A stretch of 34,906 nucleotides of DNA from Pelagibacteraceae bacterium (GTDB lineage Bacteria > Pseudomonadota > Alphaproteobacteria > Pelagibacterales > Pelagibacteraceae), in the NCBI GenBank assembly GCA_008638205.1, contig VTPO01000012.1, positions 1-34,906 on the forward strand. The letters run 5' to 3'. The position numbers were made by a program, and so were the translations under genes. The notes under the pieces are model-generated. The model was not told where the DNA came from, searched no databases, and saw only the letters and a program-made list of their open reading frames with translations. Positions 17,366-26,857 of the stretch are shown here, piece after piece (position 1 is the stretch's first letter; each line of letters begins with the position of its first letter).

Positions 17366-19124
17366 AGCGATCTTTTTAACCATATTCTTAATACCTATAT
17401 TTTTGCAGCCATCCTCAGCTGATGTAAAGGATATTTGGAAACAGTCTCAAAATATAAAAAAAATTGAATCTAAATCTGATTCTGAATTTGGTAGTCAGCA
17501 AGAATTACCCCCGACTACAATTAATCCAACATCCCAACAACAGTTGGGCACTTCTGGTATTCAAGAAGTGAAAATTAAAAAAGAAACGAACGAAGTTATT
17601 TTTGGAATTTATGATCCTGCAACAACTGGTATACCAGTGAATTTTTGGTCTGGAATTGACAGCAAGTTATTCCAAGGTCTTTCGTTAGATTTGTTAAGTG
17701 ATACAAATAGCTTTGCAACAAATTACACAATTAAAAAAATTTTTTTTAGTAAAGTTAATCTTTCAGAATTTGACGATAAGGGAATCTCTTATCTGAACTT
17801 CATAAGCCTTTTTCTTGCGAAGCAAAAAGATATAGATTTAATAGACTCGGTCATCAATCAAAATAACTTACTTTTAAATAATGAAAAATTATTAAATTAT
17901 TTAATTAACGATAACTTTGCCTCTTATGAAATTAAAAAAACTTGCAAATACGCTTCGCAGCTAGGTGCAGAGATCTCAAATTTTGAACTACAAAAGTTTA
18001 AAGTCTTTTGCTTAGTTCAGGCAAAGGAAAACAGAAAAGCATTAGCACAACTCGAGCTAATGAAAGAAGCTGGCTTTAAAGACAGTTTTTTTGTACAAAA
18101 AATAAATTATTTGCAGGGAATGCTACTGTCTAAAAAGGGAATTGAAAATACAGATAGTTTGCTGAATATTCACTTGTCCATTCTATCTGACCCTGAGTTT
18201 AATCCTAATTATTCTATTTTTAAGAATAATTTAAATAAAAAAAAATATTTTTTTAAAAGTCCCCTTATAGAAAAAGTTATTGATAAAAATAATACTTTAG
18301 AATCTGGATATACTACCGAAGATGAATTTGAATTAATTAAATTTTTAGAAAGTGGTTCTGACGCAAATATTTTTCCTATTGATAAACTCCTTCCTTTTTA
18401 TAAAAAAATAATTTTTGGAATAGATGATTTACTTAGCCCGCTGGAAACTTATTCAAAATATCATCCCTCCAAAGGAAGAGCCCTATTATATCAGGCTATT
18501 CTTTTGACACGAGATCCAGAGCAAAAATTAGCATTTATGCTAGAGCTCAAAAAAAACTACATTCAAAACAAAACTCCTGTGCTGGCAAATGCTTTGTATT
18601 TCCAATTAGTCAAAAACATTAATAAAAAATATTTAAGCAAAGACTTGTTAAGTGAAATTCAGACATATAATGAAAATAGTAATAAAAAAATTACTAGTGT
18701 AGAGACAAACAATGCATATCTCCACAGGTCTGATGCAATTTCTTTATTAGCTGAAAAAAAAATAAACAAAACAAAATTGAAAGTTTTAAATAAATTTTCT
18801 AAATTAGTGGCTAAAAAAAAATATCAATTAAATGAAAAAGATCTTGCCATGATTTATTTGTTGTCTGAAAAAAAAATCTCACTTCCTGGAGAATTGAAAA
18901 AATCTTTAAACTCAGAAGAAATTTATATTCCTAATAAAATTTATAATTTATTGGAAAAAAATCAGCTAGATTTGGCAACAATAGAATTATTAAAATTAAT
19001 TAAGAACCTTAAAGAAAGTAAAGATTACGTTAGAGATTTCAGAATAATAAACAAGATATTTGATCGATTGGGTTTTGATCTATTAAAAAATGATTTTAAT
19101 AAGTACGAGCTTTTAGTTAGCTAG
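17337..19124 (+). CDS. unrecognised exported protein, 595 aa
   Basis: I do not recognise this protein. Residues 1-28 look like a Sec signal peptide: basic [10 protein letters not shown], a hydrophobic core, and a cut after QPSSA. A Ser/Gln/Pro/Thr-rich stretch follows (about 40-80). The rest is Lys/Leu/Asn-rich and mainly helical, with segments such as [20 protein letters not shown] that resemble helical-repeat (TPR/SEL1-like) proteins, though no clean repeat register is visible. A periplasmic or envelope scaffold is the most I can infer. It starts inside the 50-residue ORF, is divergent from aroK, and overlaps glcB by 12 nt at its 3' end. The frame is intact over 595 codons. Confidence 0.75.
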   Translation: MRKFWKLLNRAIFLTIFLIPIFLQPSSADVKDIWKQSQNIKKIESKSDSEFGSQQELPPTTINPTSQQQLGTSGIQEVKIKKETNEVIFGIYDPATTGIPVNFWSGIDSKLFQGLSLDLLSDTNSFATNYTIKKIFFSKVNLSEFDDKGISYLNFISLFLAKQKDIDLIDSVINQNNLLLNNEKLLNYLINDNFASYEIKKTCKYASQLGAEISNFELQKFKVFCLVQAKENRKALAQLELMKEAGFKDSFFVQKINYLQGMLLSKKGIENTDSLLNIHLSILSDPEFNPNYSIFKNNLNKKKYFFKSPLIEKVIDKNNTLESGYTTEDEFELIKFLESGSDANIFPIDKLLPFYKKIIFGIDDLLSPLETYSKYHPSKGRALLYQAILLTRDPEQKLAFMLELKKNYIQNKTPVLANALYFQLVKNINKKYLSKDLLSEIQTYNENSNKKITSVETNNAYLHRSDAISLLAEKKINKTKLKVLNKFSKLVAKKKYQLNEKDLAMIYLLSEKKISLPGELKKSLNSEEIYIPNKIYNLLEKNQLDLATIELLKLIKNLKESKDYVRDFRIINKIFDRLGFDLLKNDFNKYELLVS

Positions 19125-21275
19125 TTTTTTTTCTAGCCTTCTTTGATGCAAGACCGGCTCTGTATATCCTGAAGGCTGTTCCATTCCTTTAAACACCAAA
19201 TCACAAGCTGCCTTAAACGCTATAGAATGATCAAAATTAGGTGCCATGGGAACATAGTGCTTGTCAGAATTGTTTTGTTCATCAACCACTTTTGCCATTT
19301 TTTTCATTATTTCCATCACTTTATCCTTTGTGCAAATTTGGTGATGCAACCAGTTGGCAATATGTTGAGAGGAAATTCTCAAAGTAGCTCTGTCTTCCAT
19401 TAAACCGATATTATTAATATCTGGAACTTTAGAACATCCCACACCTTGATCAATCCATCTAACTACATAGCCAAGAATACCTTGGGCATTATTTTCAATT
19501 TCTTTATTGATTTCTTCTTTAGACCAGTTGGGTCTGTCTGCCATAGGAATATTTAAAATATCATCTATGTTTGCCTTATCTCTGGACGATAATTCTTGCT
19601 GTCTCTCAAAAACATTTATTTTATGATAGTGGGTAGCATGTAACGTAGCAGCAGTAGGGGAAGGAACCCATGCACAATTAGCTCCTGCAATAGGATGACC
19701 TGCTTTTTGGTCCAACATGTCCTTCATTCTGTCGGGCATTGCCCACATTCCTTTACCAATCTGAGCTTTTCCTGAAAATCCACAGCTTAATCCTATATCC
19801 ACATTCCAATTTTCGTAAGCTAACAGCCATTTAGATTTTTTCATTTCACTTTTAAAAATCATTGGTCCTGCCTGAAAAGAGGTATGCATTTCATCTCCAG
19901 TTCTGTCTAAAAAACCAGTATTAATAAAGGCAATTCTTTTTTTAGCCTGCCTAATACATTCTTTTAAATTCACAGTAGTTCTTCTTTCCTCATCCATAAT
20001 TCCTATTTTTACTGTATTAGGTTTTAAGTTTAGAACTTTTTCCACGTGAGTAAAAATTTCATCTGCAAAAGCAACTTCCTCTGGACCATGCATTTTTGGT
20101 TTAACTATATAGACAGAGCCAGCTCTTGAATTAAGCTTATTTTTCATGTCATGAAGTGCACAAAGCGTAGTTATGAAAGCATCCATTATTCCTTCTGGAA
20201 TTTCAGATCCATCATCTAATAAAATCGATGGATTGGTCATTAGATGACCTACATTTCTTAACAAAATTAAAGATCTACCGTGAAGACTAATTGGATTGTC
20301 ATTTGTATCTAAATATTTTCTATCCGAATTTAGTTTTCTTATAATTTTCTTTCCGTTCTTTTCCATTTCAGCTTGAAGAGTTCCTTTTGCTATCCCAAGC
20401 CAATTTCTGTAGCAATTAATTTTATCTTCAGCGTCTACTGCAGCCACAGAATCTTCTAAATCCATAATAGTTGATATTGCTGATTCAATGACAATGTCAC
20501 TTATATGAGATGGATCATCTTTTCCAATAATGTGTTGGGAATCTATTTGCAGCTCAACATGTAAATAATTATTCTTTAATAGAATAGAACTAGGTTTATT
20601 TTTGTCTCCCACATAACCTATGAATTTTTCTTTATTTTTTAATTGCGTTTTAGATTGATCAGATAGATGAATAGTCAAGTTTCCATTTTCTATTAAAAAT
20701 CCTGAAACATCTTTCCAGTTACCTTTGTCTAAGGGAGCGATTTGATTTAAAAAATCTCTTCCACTGTCTATGACTTTTTTCCCTCTTTTTGGATTGTATG
20801 ATTTTAATTTTTCACAACCATTTTCATCGGAGATTGCATCTGTTCCATACAGCGCATCGTAAAGACTACCCCATCTTGCATTTGCTGCGTTTAATGCATA
20901 CCTCGCATTATCTATAGGCACCACAAGTTGTGGGCCTGCAATCTTAGAAATTTCGTCATCAACATTTGCAGTTTCTATTTTAAAGTCTTCCTGCTCATCA
21001 ACAAGGTAACCAATTTCTTTTAAAAAAATTTTGTACGACTCAAGGCTAAAATTATCTTTATTATCAACATGCCAAGTATCCACACTCTTTTGAAGATCGT
21101 CTCTTTTTTTTAAGAGAGACTTATTTTTTTTAGCCAATTCATTTGAAGAGGAAACAAAGCCTTTCCAAAAAATATCTTTGTCTATCGAAGTACCTGGAAT
21201 AATTTCATTACTAACAAAATTATATAGGTCCTCGTTAATTTTGGTTTTTGCTACGTTAATAAAGTTTGATGTCAT
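19113..21275 (-). CDS. glcB: malate synthase G
   Basis: A 720-residue protein, the single-chain G isoform length. [14 protein letters not shown] supplies Mg-site acidic residues. [15 protein letters not shown] carries the catalytic Arg, and [34 protein letters not shown] and the catalytic-Asp region [19 protein letters not shown] are intact. It condenses glyoxylate with acetyl-CoA to malate. No isocitrate lyase gene is nearby, so the glyoxylate could come from glycolate oxidation. In Pelagibacter ubique glcB is controlled by a glycine riboswitch; I could not find that core upstream here. It is divergent from accA across 142 bp holding a tandem AAAAAGTC repeat. Confidence 0.95.
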   Translation of the reverse strand: MTSNFINVAKTKINEDLYNFVSNEIIPGTSIDKDIFWKGFVSSSNELAKKNKSLLKKRDDLQKSVDTWHVDNKDNFSLESYKIFLKEIGYLVDEQEDFKIETANVDDEISKIAGPQLVVPIDNARYALNAANARWGSLYDALYGTDAISDENGCEKLKSYNPKRGKKVIDSGRDFLNQIAPLDKGNWKDVSGFLIENGNLTIHLSDQSKTQLKNKEKFIGYVGDKNKPSSILLKNNYLHVELQIDSQHIIGKDDPSHISDIVIESAISTIMDLEDSVAAVDAEDKINCYRNWLGIAKGTLQAEMEKNGKKIIRKLNSDRKYLDTNDNPISLHGRSLILLRNVGHLMTNPSILLDDGSEIPEGIMDAFITTLCALHDMKNKLNSRAGSVYIVKPKMHGPEEVAFADEIFTHVEKVLNLKPNTVKIGIMDEERRTTVNLKECIRQAKKRIAFINTGFLDRTGDEMHTSFQAGPMIFKSEMKKSKWLLAYENWNVDIGLSCGFSGKAQIGKGMWAMPDRMKDMLDQKAGHPIAGANCAWVPSPTAATLHATHYHKINVFERQQELSSRDKANIDDILNIPMADRPNWSKEEINKEIENNAQGILGYVVRWIDQGVGCSKVPDINNIGLMEDRATLRISSQHIANWLHHQICTKDKVMEIMKKMAKVVDEQNNSDKHYVPMAPNFDHSIAFKAACDLVFKGMEQPSGYTEPVLHQRRLEKKLAN

Positions 21276-21298
21276 TTTTTGAAGGGCTAAAATGGACT

Positions 21299-21314
21299 AA
21301 AAAGTCAAAAAGTC
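21299..21314. repeat. tandem 8-bp repeat upstream of glcB
   Basis: AAAAAGTC occurs twice head to tail (21299-21306, 21307-21314). On the minus strand, toward glcB, it gives two TTGACT hexamers 8 nt apart (21311-21316 and 21303-21308). The flanking GACT-AAAA-AGTC (21295-21306) is a short inverted repeat. It could be a double -35 or an operator for glcB. No convincing -10 accompanies it. Confidence 0.35.
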
Positions 21315-21366
21315 AATTTATTTAAGATATTAAAATTAATTCTATTTAATTGCAGGTATCAATTAA

Positions 21367-21395
21367 TTGTTATTTTTGTTTCATGTATATACAAT
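21367..21395 (+). promoter_or_regulatory. likely accA promoter
   Basis: TTGTTA (21367-21372) and TACAAT (21390-21395) are spaced 17 nt, matching sigma-70 at 4/6 and 5/6. Initiation near 21402 leaves a leader of about 16 nt before the accA ATG (21418). This is one of the best promoter candidates in the window. Confidence 0.5.
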
Positions 21396-21417
21396 AATAA
21401 AAACTTATATTTAATTA

Positions 21418-22503
21418 ATGCAGTATTTAGACTTTGAAAAAGAGCTTGAGCAGCTAGATTCCAACATAGAGAATCTAAAGAATCCTTTTGAAAATACGGG
21501 ACTGTCTTCTTTAAATAATGAAGAAATACAAAAAGCACAGTCCGAAATTGATAAAAAAACGAGTGAAATTTATCAAAGTCTTGATGGATGGAAAAAAACT
21601 AAAGTTGCAAGACACAGTGAAAGACCTAAGTCGAATTTTTATATTGAAAATATTTTTGAACATTTTCAGCCCATCTCAGGAGATCGGTTATTTGGTGAAG
21701 ATGAGGCTATCATCGCCGGTTTTGCAAAGTTAGAAAGTCAATCTGTTTTGGTTTTGGGCCAAGAAAAAGGAAGAGATACAGAAAGTAGATTAAAAAGAAA
21801 TTTTGGCATGATGCGTCCAGAGGGTTACAGAAAATGCATTCGTTTAATGAAATTAGCTGAAAAATTTAAGATTCCAGTAATAACTTTTATTGATACTCCA
21901 GGTGCTTATCCAGGAAAAGGAGCAGAAGAGAGAGGTCAAGCAGAGGCAATAGCAAAGTCTATTGATTGCTGTCTTTCAGTTTCACAACCAATTATATCGG
22001 TAGTGATTGGGGAGGGTGGATCCGGCGGTGCCATTGCACTTGCTACTTCCAATAAAGTTTTGATGCTTGAGCATGCTATTTATTCAGTTATTTCTCCAGA
22101 GGGATGTGCTTCTATTTTATGGAAGGATGCATCTAAATCAAAAGAAGCAGCAGAATCTATGCAAATAACTGCACAAAATTTATTAGGCCATCAGATAATA
22201 GACGAGATTATACAAGAGCCGCTTGGAGGAGCCCACAGAAACCCCAAAGAAGCCGCGATACACATCAAGCAAAGTTTAGTAGAAAATTTAAAGTCCTTTT
22301 CTGGAAAAAGTGCAGATGAAATTCTGAAAGAAAGAAAAGATAAATTTCTGTCCATTGGTACAAAGCTGCCAGAGGAAACCAATATATTTAACCACGAAAA
22401 TGCAATGTATTTCTCAAGAAAAAGTTTTATTAAGAATAAAAAAGCATTTATTATTTTAGGAGCTTTGATTTTAGTAGGTACGATAATGTGGTGGTTATAC
22501 TAA
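21418..22503 (+). CDS. accA: acetyl-CoA carboxylase carboxyltransferase alpha subunit with C-terminal membrane helix
   Basis: Residues 1-314 are a standard AccA. The N-terminal helices end in VARHSERP; the carboxyltransferase core has GRDTESRLKRNFGMMRPEGY, FIDTPGAYPGKGAEERGQ, VIGEGGSGGAIAL and SVISPEGCASILWKD; the core closes with KERKDKFLSIG. With AccD it transfers the carboxyl group from biotin to acetyl-CoA in the first step of fatty acid synthesis. Known AccA proteins end near this point (E. coli 319 residues). Here about 47 more residues follow in frame: a polar linker, a basic RKSFIKNKK, then a hydrophobic helix at 343-361 running to the C terminus, like a tail anchor. The 3' end overlaps convergent secA by 9 nt. 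Confidence 0.95.
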   Translation: MQYLDFEKELEQLDSNIENLKNPFENTGLSSLNNEEIQKAQSEIDKKTSEIYQSLDGWKKTKVARHSERPKSNFYIENIFEHFQPISGDRLFGEDEAIIAGFAKLESQSVLVLGQEKGRDTESRLKRNFGMMRPEGYRKCIRLMKLAEKFKIPVITFIDTPGAYPGKGAEERGQAEAIAKSIDCCLSVSQPIISVVIGEGGSGGAIALATSNKVLMLEHAIYSVISPEGCASILWKDASKSKEAAESMQITAQNLLGHQIIDEIIQEPLGGAHRNPKEAAIHIKQSLVENLKSFSGKSADEILKERKDKFLSIGTKLPEETNIFNHENAMYFSRKSFIKNKKAFIILGALILVGTIMWWLY

Positions 22504-25098
22504 AGATCCACAGCACTGCTTGAATTTTTTTCCAGTCGCAGGACACTTTTCATTCCTTGAAATTTTTTCTTTGGGATTACTAGATAATAAACAGCCTTCA
22601 ATTTTATTTTGCTCTAATGCTTTATCGCTAGGTTCGTTCTTATTATTGGTTTCATCTAAAGATACTTCTAGATTTGATAAGAAAAGTATTAAATTTTCTT
22701 TAATTTTATCTAATAGATTTTGAAACAATCCAAAGCTTTCTCTTTTGTATTCATCTAGAGGGTTTTTTTGACCATACCCTCTTAAACCAACAGACTGTCT
22801 AAGTTGCTCTAAATATTGAAGGTGATTTCTCCATTCAAAATCTAAGTTTTGTAAGAATATTTTTCTCTCAATATCCTGATTGTTGATATCTGTTATTTTA
22901 TCAATTCTTGATGCTCTTTTATTCTTAAAATTATTTTCTAAAAGCTCTACTTTTTTTTGTTTTGAACTTGAAATAAAATTTTTAAAATCAAGATCGGACA
23001 TTCTAATTCCACATACTCTTTCAATCTTATTTTTAATATTTTCTTTTCTTTCATTATCTTCTTCTAAATTAGTGCTCTGCAAAAGTATGTTATCAATTAT
23101 TTCTTTGAAAATGTTATCTACAATAGAGTAAATATTTTCGGTTTTCATAACATCTAATCTTTGTTCGTAGATAACTCTTCTTTGGTCACTCATCACGTCA
23201 TCAAATTGAAGAATAGTTTTTCTAATATCAAAATTTCTTGCTTCAACTTTTTGTTGAGCTTTTTCAAGAGCTTTATTAATCCAAGGATGATCAATCGACT
23301 CCCCCTCTTTGAATCCTAATTTTTGCAACATATAGTCAATTTTTTCTGATCCAAAAATTCTCATAAGGTCATCTTCAAGACTTAAATAAAAAATAGTTTT
23401 TCCAGCATCTCCTTGTCTTCCCGACCTACCTCTTAATTGATTATCTATTCTTCTACTTTCATGTCTTTCAGTTCCTATTACAAATAACCCTCCTGATTGG
23501 ATGACTGCCTCCTTATCTTGTTTGTGTAATTCTTTTTCAGATTCGTTATTAGTTGCATTCTTTAATCTAACGTCTAGATTTCCCCCCAACTGAATATCGG
23601 TTCCTCTTCCAGCCATATTTGTTGCAATAGTTACCGATTCAGGACACCCAGCTAATTGAATAATTTCAGCCTCCTTTTCATGCTGCTTAGCATTAAGGAC
23701 ACTATGTTTAATCCCTTCTTGTTTTAATATATTGGATATTTTTTCTGACTTTTCTATACTAGTTGTGCCTACCAAGACAGGCTGCTTATTATTACGAGCT
23801 TCTTTAATATCTTGCACAATTGCATTTAATTTTTCTTTCTCAGTTCGAAAAATCTGATCATTTAAATCTTTACGAGACATCACTACATTCGTGGGAACTT
23901 CAACTACATCCAGTCTATAGATGTCATAAAATTCTTCTGCTTCTGTTATGGCGGTACCCGTCATCCCTGCAAGTTTTTTATAAAGTCTAAAATAGTTTTG
24001 GTAGGTAGTAGATGCGAAAGTTTGATTTTCACTTTGAATAGGAACTCCCTCCTTGGCTTCTATTGCCTGATGCAATCCATCTCCATATCTTCTTCCCTCC
24101 AACACTCTTCCAGTAAATTCATCAATAATTTGAACTTGATTATCTCTTAAAATGTAATCTTTGTCTTTGATGAATAAAATATTTGCCTTAAGAGATTGGT
24201 TAATATGATGAACAAGAGATAAATTGCTTGGATCGTAGAAGTTACTACCTTGTAAAAGTTTCATCTTTGAAAGTTTTGATTCAACCGAATCGATGCCAGA
24301 GTCTGTTAGGTTAATATTCTTATCTTTTTCATCAACCTGGTAATCAGTCACCTTTAGCTCTTGAACAAGCTTATTGCATACAAAATAATTAGAAGAGTCT
24401 GTTTCGGAAGGACCCGATATTATTAGTGGAGTTCTAGCTTCATCAATTAGAATGCTGTCAACTTCATCTACAATGCAGTAATGAAAATCTCTTTGAACCA
24501 TCTCATCAAGAGAAAGTTTCATGTTGTCTCGCAAGTAATCGAAAGCAAACTCATTGTTTGTTCCATACACTACGTCACAATTATAAATTTTTTTCCTATC
24601 TTCGTCTTGGACATTTGCTGTTAAACAACCAACACTTAACCCTAAAAACTGATAAATCTGACCCATCCATTCCGAATCTCTTTTTGCTAGGTAGTCATTT
24701 ACGGTTACAACGTGAACCCCTTTTTCTTGCAAACTGTTTAAGTATACGGGAAGAGTCGCAACTAGCGTTTTTCCCTCACCTGTTTTCATCTCAGAAATTT
24801 TTCCCTGATGTAAAATAATTCCACCCATCAACTGAACATCAAAATGCCTTTGACCAATTACTCTTTTACTAGCCTCACGAACTGCTGCGAAAGCTTCAGG
24901 CAAAATTATATCGAGGGTATCTTTATCTTGGAGTCTTTTTTTGAATTCATTAGTTTTATTTTTTAGCTCTGTGTCAGATAGTGCTGCAAATGACTCTTCT
25001 AGCTTATTGATCTGCTCAACCGTAGAGTTTAAAGCAGAAATTTTTCGCTGGTTGGTGGAACCAAAAATTTTTTTTAGAAAATTTAAATTTTTCAACAT
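22495..25098 (-). CDS. secA: protein translocase ATPase SecA
   Basis: This 867-residue SecA has Walker A MKTGEGKT (104-111), the DEAD-like IVDEVDSILIDEARTPL, the preprotein cross-linking region, GTTSIEKSEKIS, TNMAGRGTDIQLGG and RGRSGRQGD of the second motor half, and a helical scaffold ending in GLRGYGQKNPLDEYK. It drives Sec-dependent export through SecYEG. The C-terminal SEC-C zinc tail, normally CPCGSGKKYKQCH, reads C852-PATGKKFKQ-C862-C863: the second cysteine is replaced and the loop is one residue shorter, leaving three cysteines. Divergent from argJ across 83 bp; this secA/argJ arrangement is common in alphaproteobacteria. Confidence 0.96.
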   Translation of the reverse strand: MLKNLNFLKKIFGSTNQRKISALNSTVEQINKLEESFAALSDTELKNKTNEFKKRLQDKDTLDIILPEAFAAVREASKRVIGQRHFDVQLMGGIILHQGKISEMKTGEGKTLVATLPVYLNSLQEKGVHVVTVNDYLAKRDSEWMGQIYQFLGLSVGCLTANVQDEDRKKIYNCDVVYGTNNEFAFDYLRDNMKLSLDEMVQRDFHYCIVDEVDSILIDEARTPLIISGPSETDSSNYFVCNKLVQELKVTDYQVDEKDKNINLTDSGIDSVESKLSKMKLLQGSNFYDPSNLSLVHHINQSLKANILFIKDKDYILRDNQVQIIDEFTGRVLEGRRYGDGLHQAIEAKEGVPIQSENQTFASTTYQNYFRLYKKLAGMTGTAITEAEEFYDIYRLDVVEVPTNVVMSRKDLNDQIFRTEKEKLNAIVQDIKEARNNKQPVLVGTTSIEKSEKISNILKQEGIKHSVLNAKQHEKEAEIIQLAGCPESVTIATNMAGRGTDIQLGGNLDVRLKNATNNESEKELHKQDKEAVIQSGGLFVIGTERHESRRIDNQLRGRSGRQGDAGKTIFYLSLEDDLMRIFGSEKIDYMLQKLGFKEGESIDHPWINKALEKAQQKVEARNFDIRKTILQFDDVMSDQRRVIYEQRLDVMKTENIYSIVDNIFKEIIDNILLQSTNLEEDNERKENIKNKIERVCGIRMSDLDFKNFISSSKQKKVELLENNFKNKRASRIDKITDINNQDIERKIFLQNLDFEWRNHLQYLEQLRQSVGLRGYGQKNPLDEYKRESFGLFQNLLDKIKENLILFLSNLEVSLDETNNKNEPSDKALEQNKIEGCLLSSNPKEKISRNEKCPATGKKFKQCCGSLV

Positions 25099-25181
25099 TT
25101 CTACTTAGGTTTTGCTTAAATTATTAATAGTAAAGTTTGTATTTCTAACTTATAAACCACTTCTTTATCAAATTATTAATT

Positions 25182-26438
25182 ATGGCAATAAAATTTAGTG
25201 AAATTTTTGGCATTAAAGGCCAGCAAGGCAAGACCACTCAAGACCTTCCAGCAATAGAAGGAATGGAGTTATCGACTGCTTCTGCGGGTCTCTATAAAAA
25301 ACAAAGAGATGATGTTTGTTTTTTTTATTTCAAAGAAGGAGCTAATTTTGCAGGCGTTTATACAAAATCTTCAACCAAATCTCACTGCATTGTATGGAAT
25401 CAAAGCATCACATCAAAAAAAATCAAAGCTCTTTTTGTAAATACAAAAAACGCAAACACTTTAAATGGACAGCAAGGTTACACGGCCATTAAAGAACTCG
25501 CTTATTTAATTTCCAGAAATAAGAATATTTCTCAAAAAGATATTTTATTTGCTTCAACGGGGGTAATTGGTGAAAAATTTCCTCTTCTTAAAATTAAATA
25601 TTCTATAGACAAGCTAATGGAAAGATCGGTAAAGCCTAATAAATTTGAATGGATTGGTGCAGCTAACGCAATAATGACAACAGATACAATTTCCAAGATG
25701 GCCTATGAATCTTTTGATATTAATAATAAAAAAATTAACATTTCAGGAATTGCAAAAGGATCTGGCATGGTTTTTCCTAATATGGGAACCATGTTTGGTT
25801 TTATATTTACAGATGCAAATATTTCCCCCTCTGTGTTAAATTATTTTTTAAAAAAGAATGTAGAAGAAACTTTTAATGCTATTTCAGTGGACGGCGATAC
25901 GTCAACCAATGATATGGTTTTGTTATTTTCCACCAATAAATCAAAAAATAAATTAATAACAAATAAAAACTCTCCAGCAGCAAAAATATTTGAGCAAAAA
26001 TTAAAAATAGTTATGTTGGATCTTGCAAAACAAATTGTTGCCGATGGTGAGGGAGCTCAAAAATTAATAACCATTAATATAACCAATTGTAAAAATAAAA
26101 ATTTAGCAAAAACTATTGGATTTTCAATCGCGAATTCCCCCCTGGTAAAAACAGCAATTGCAGCGGAAGATCCTAATTGGGGTAGAATAATGATGGCGAT
26201 CGGCAAGGTTAGTCCTGATATAAAAATAGAAAAAGTGTCATTGAAAATTGGGCCAACTTCAATTTTTAGAAATGGAGAGATTGTAAAAAATTATAAAGAG
26301 TCAGATGTAAAAGAGCACATGAAGAATAGAGAGATTTTAATCCATGTGGATATGAGATCGGGTAAAAATAATTTTTCAGTTTACACTTGTGATTTGACTA
26401 AAGAATATATTTCAATTAATGCAGACTACCGAAGTTAG
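25182..26438 (+). CDS. argJ: glutamate N-acetyltransferase / amino-acid acetyltransferase
   Basis: A 418-residue self-cleaving ArgJ. ANAIMTTDT and GIAKGSGMVFPNMGTMFGFI frame the processing site; the nucleophile Thr203 follows Gly202, where most family members have Ala. SVDGDTSTNDMV, ADGEGAQKL, AAEDPNWGR and the C-terminal YISINADYRS are intact. It transfers the acetyl group from acetylornithine to glutamate, recycling it in arginine synthesis, so with argD and argF here the organism likely uses the cyclic route. Whether it also uses acetyl-CoA cannot be told from sequence. It leads the + strand operon with mutT 2 nt downstream. Confidence 0.94.
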   Translation: MAIKFSEIFGIKGQQGKTTQDLPAIEGMELSTASAGLYKKQRDDVCFFYFKEGANFAGVYTKSSTKSHCIVWNQSITSKKIKALFVNTKNANTLNGQQGYTAIKELAYLISRNKNISQKDILFASTGVIGEKFPLLKIKYSIDKLMERSVKPNKFEWIGAANAIMTTDTISKMAYESFDINNKKINISGIAKGSGMVFPNMGTMFGFIFTDANISPSVLNYFLKKNVEETFNAISVDGDTSTNDMVLLFSTNKSKNKLITNKNSPAAKIFEQKLKIVMLDLAKQIVADGEGAQKLITINITNCKNKNLAKTIGFSIANSPLVKTAIAAEDPNWGRIMMAIGKVSPDIKIEKVSLKIGPTSIFRNGEIVKNYKESDVKEHMKNREILIHVDMRSGKNNFSVYTCDLTKEYISINADYRS

Positions 26439-26440
26439 TT

Positions 26441-26857
26441 GTGAAGATTGTATTGGTATCCTCTTGCATTTTACTTAAAAAAAATAAAATTTTAACCACC
26501 AAAAGACCTGCAGATAAACCCTTTCCTCATTACTGGGAATTCCCTGGTGGAAAATTAGAAAAGGGAGAAAGTTTTTACGATGCCATTATTAGAGAGTTAG
26601 AAGAAGAGTTGGGAATTAAAATTAAAAGCAAAGATCTCTCAATTATTGATAATGTCTCGCATAGCTACGAATTAAATAGCATTGTTATAATGGCTGTTTT
26701 TTGTATAAGAAAATGGACCGGAATAGTGAAAGCTAAGGAGGGTCAGCAAATCCAATGGTTAACTGCAGCAGATTTGTGTAAGGTAAAATTTTTAGAAGGC
26801 AGCAAAACAATACTAGATAAAATTAATGCAAACTTATATGGATTTACTCATGGGTAA
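26441..26857 (+). CDS. mutT: 8-oxo-dGTP diphosphatase MutT
   Basis: A 138-residue Nudix protein. The Nudix box GX5EX7REUXEEXGU fits exactly at residues 37-59, from G37 through E43, R51-E52, E55-E56 and G58. RPADKPFPHYWEFPGGKL just before it is typical of MutT. The enzyme removes 8-oxo-dGTP from the nucleotide pool to prevent A:T to C:G changes. Start codon is GTG, 2 nt after argJ; argJ-mutT adjacency near secA is common in alphaproteobacteria. Its 3' end overlaps the next gene by 8 nt. Confidence 0.9.
   Translation: MKIVLVSSCILLKKNKILTTKRPADKPFPHYWEFPGGKLEKGESFYDAIIRELEEELGIKIKSKDLSIIDNVSHSYELNSIVIMAVFCIRKWTGIVKAKEGQQIQWLTAADLCKVKFLEGSKTILDKINANLYGFTHG

Noticed and set aside
21276-21417. Glycine riboswitch upstream of glcB, as in Pelagibacter ubique
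   Set aside because: I read the minus strand for the conserved aptamer core and GC-rich stems. The gap is only 142 bp, AT-rich and shared with accA, and contains no such elements.
26826-26849. Upstream ATG start for the DUF3833 lipoprotein
   Set aside because: It would put eight residues before the basic start of a clean lipoprotein signal. ATG 26850 fits the signal peptide better.
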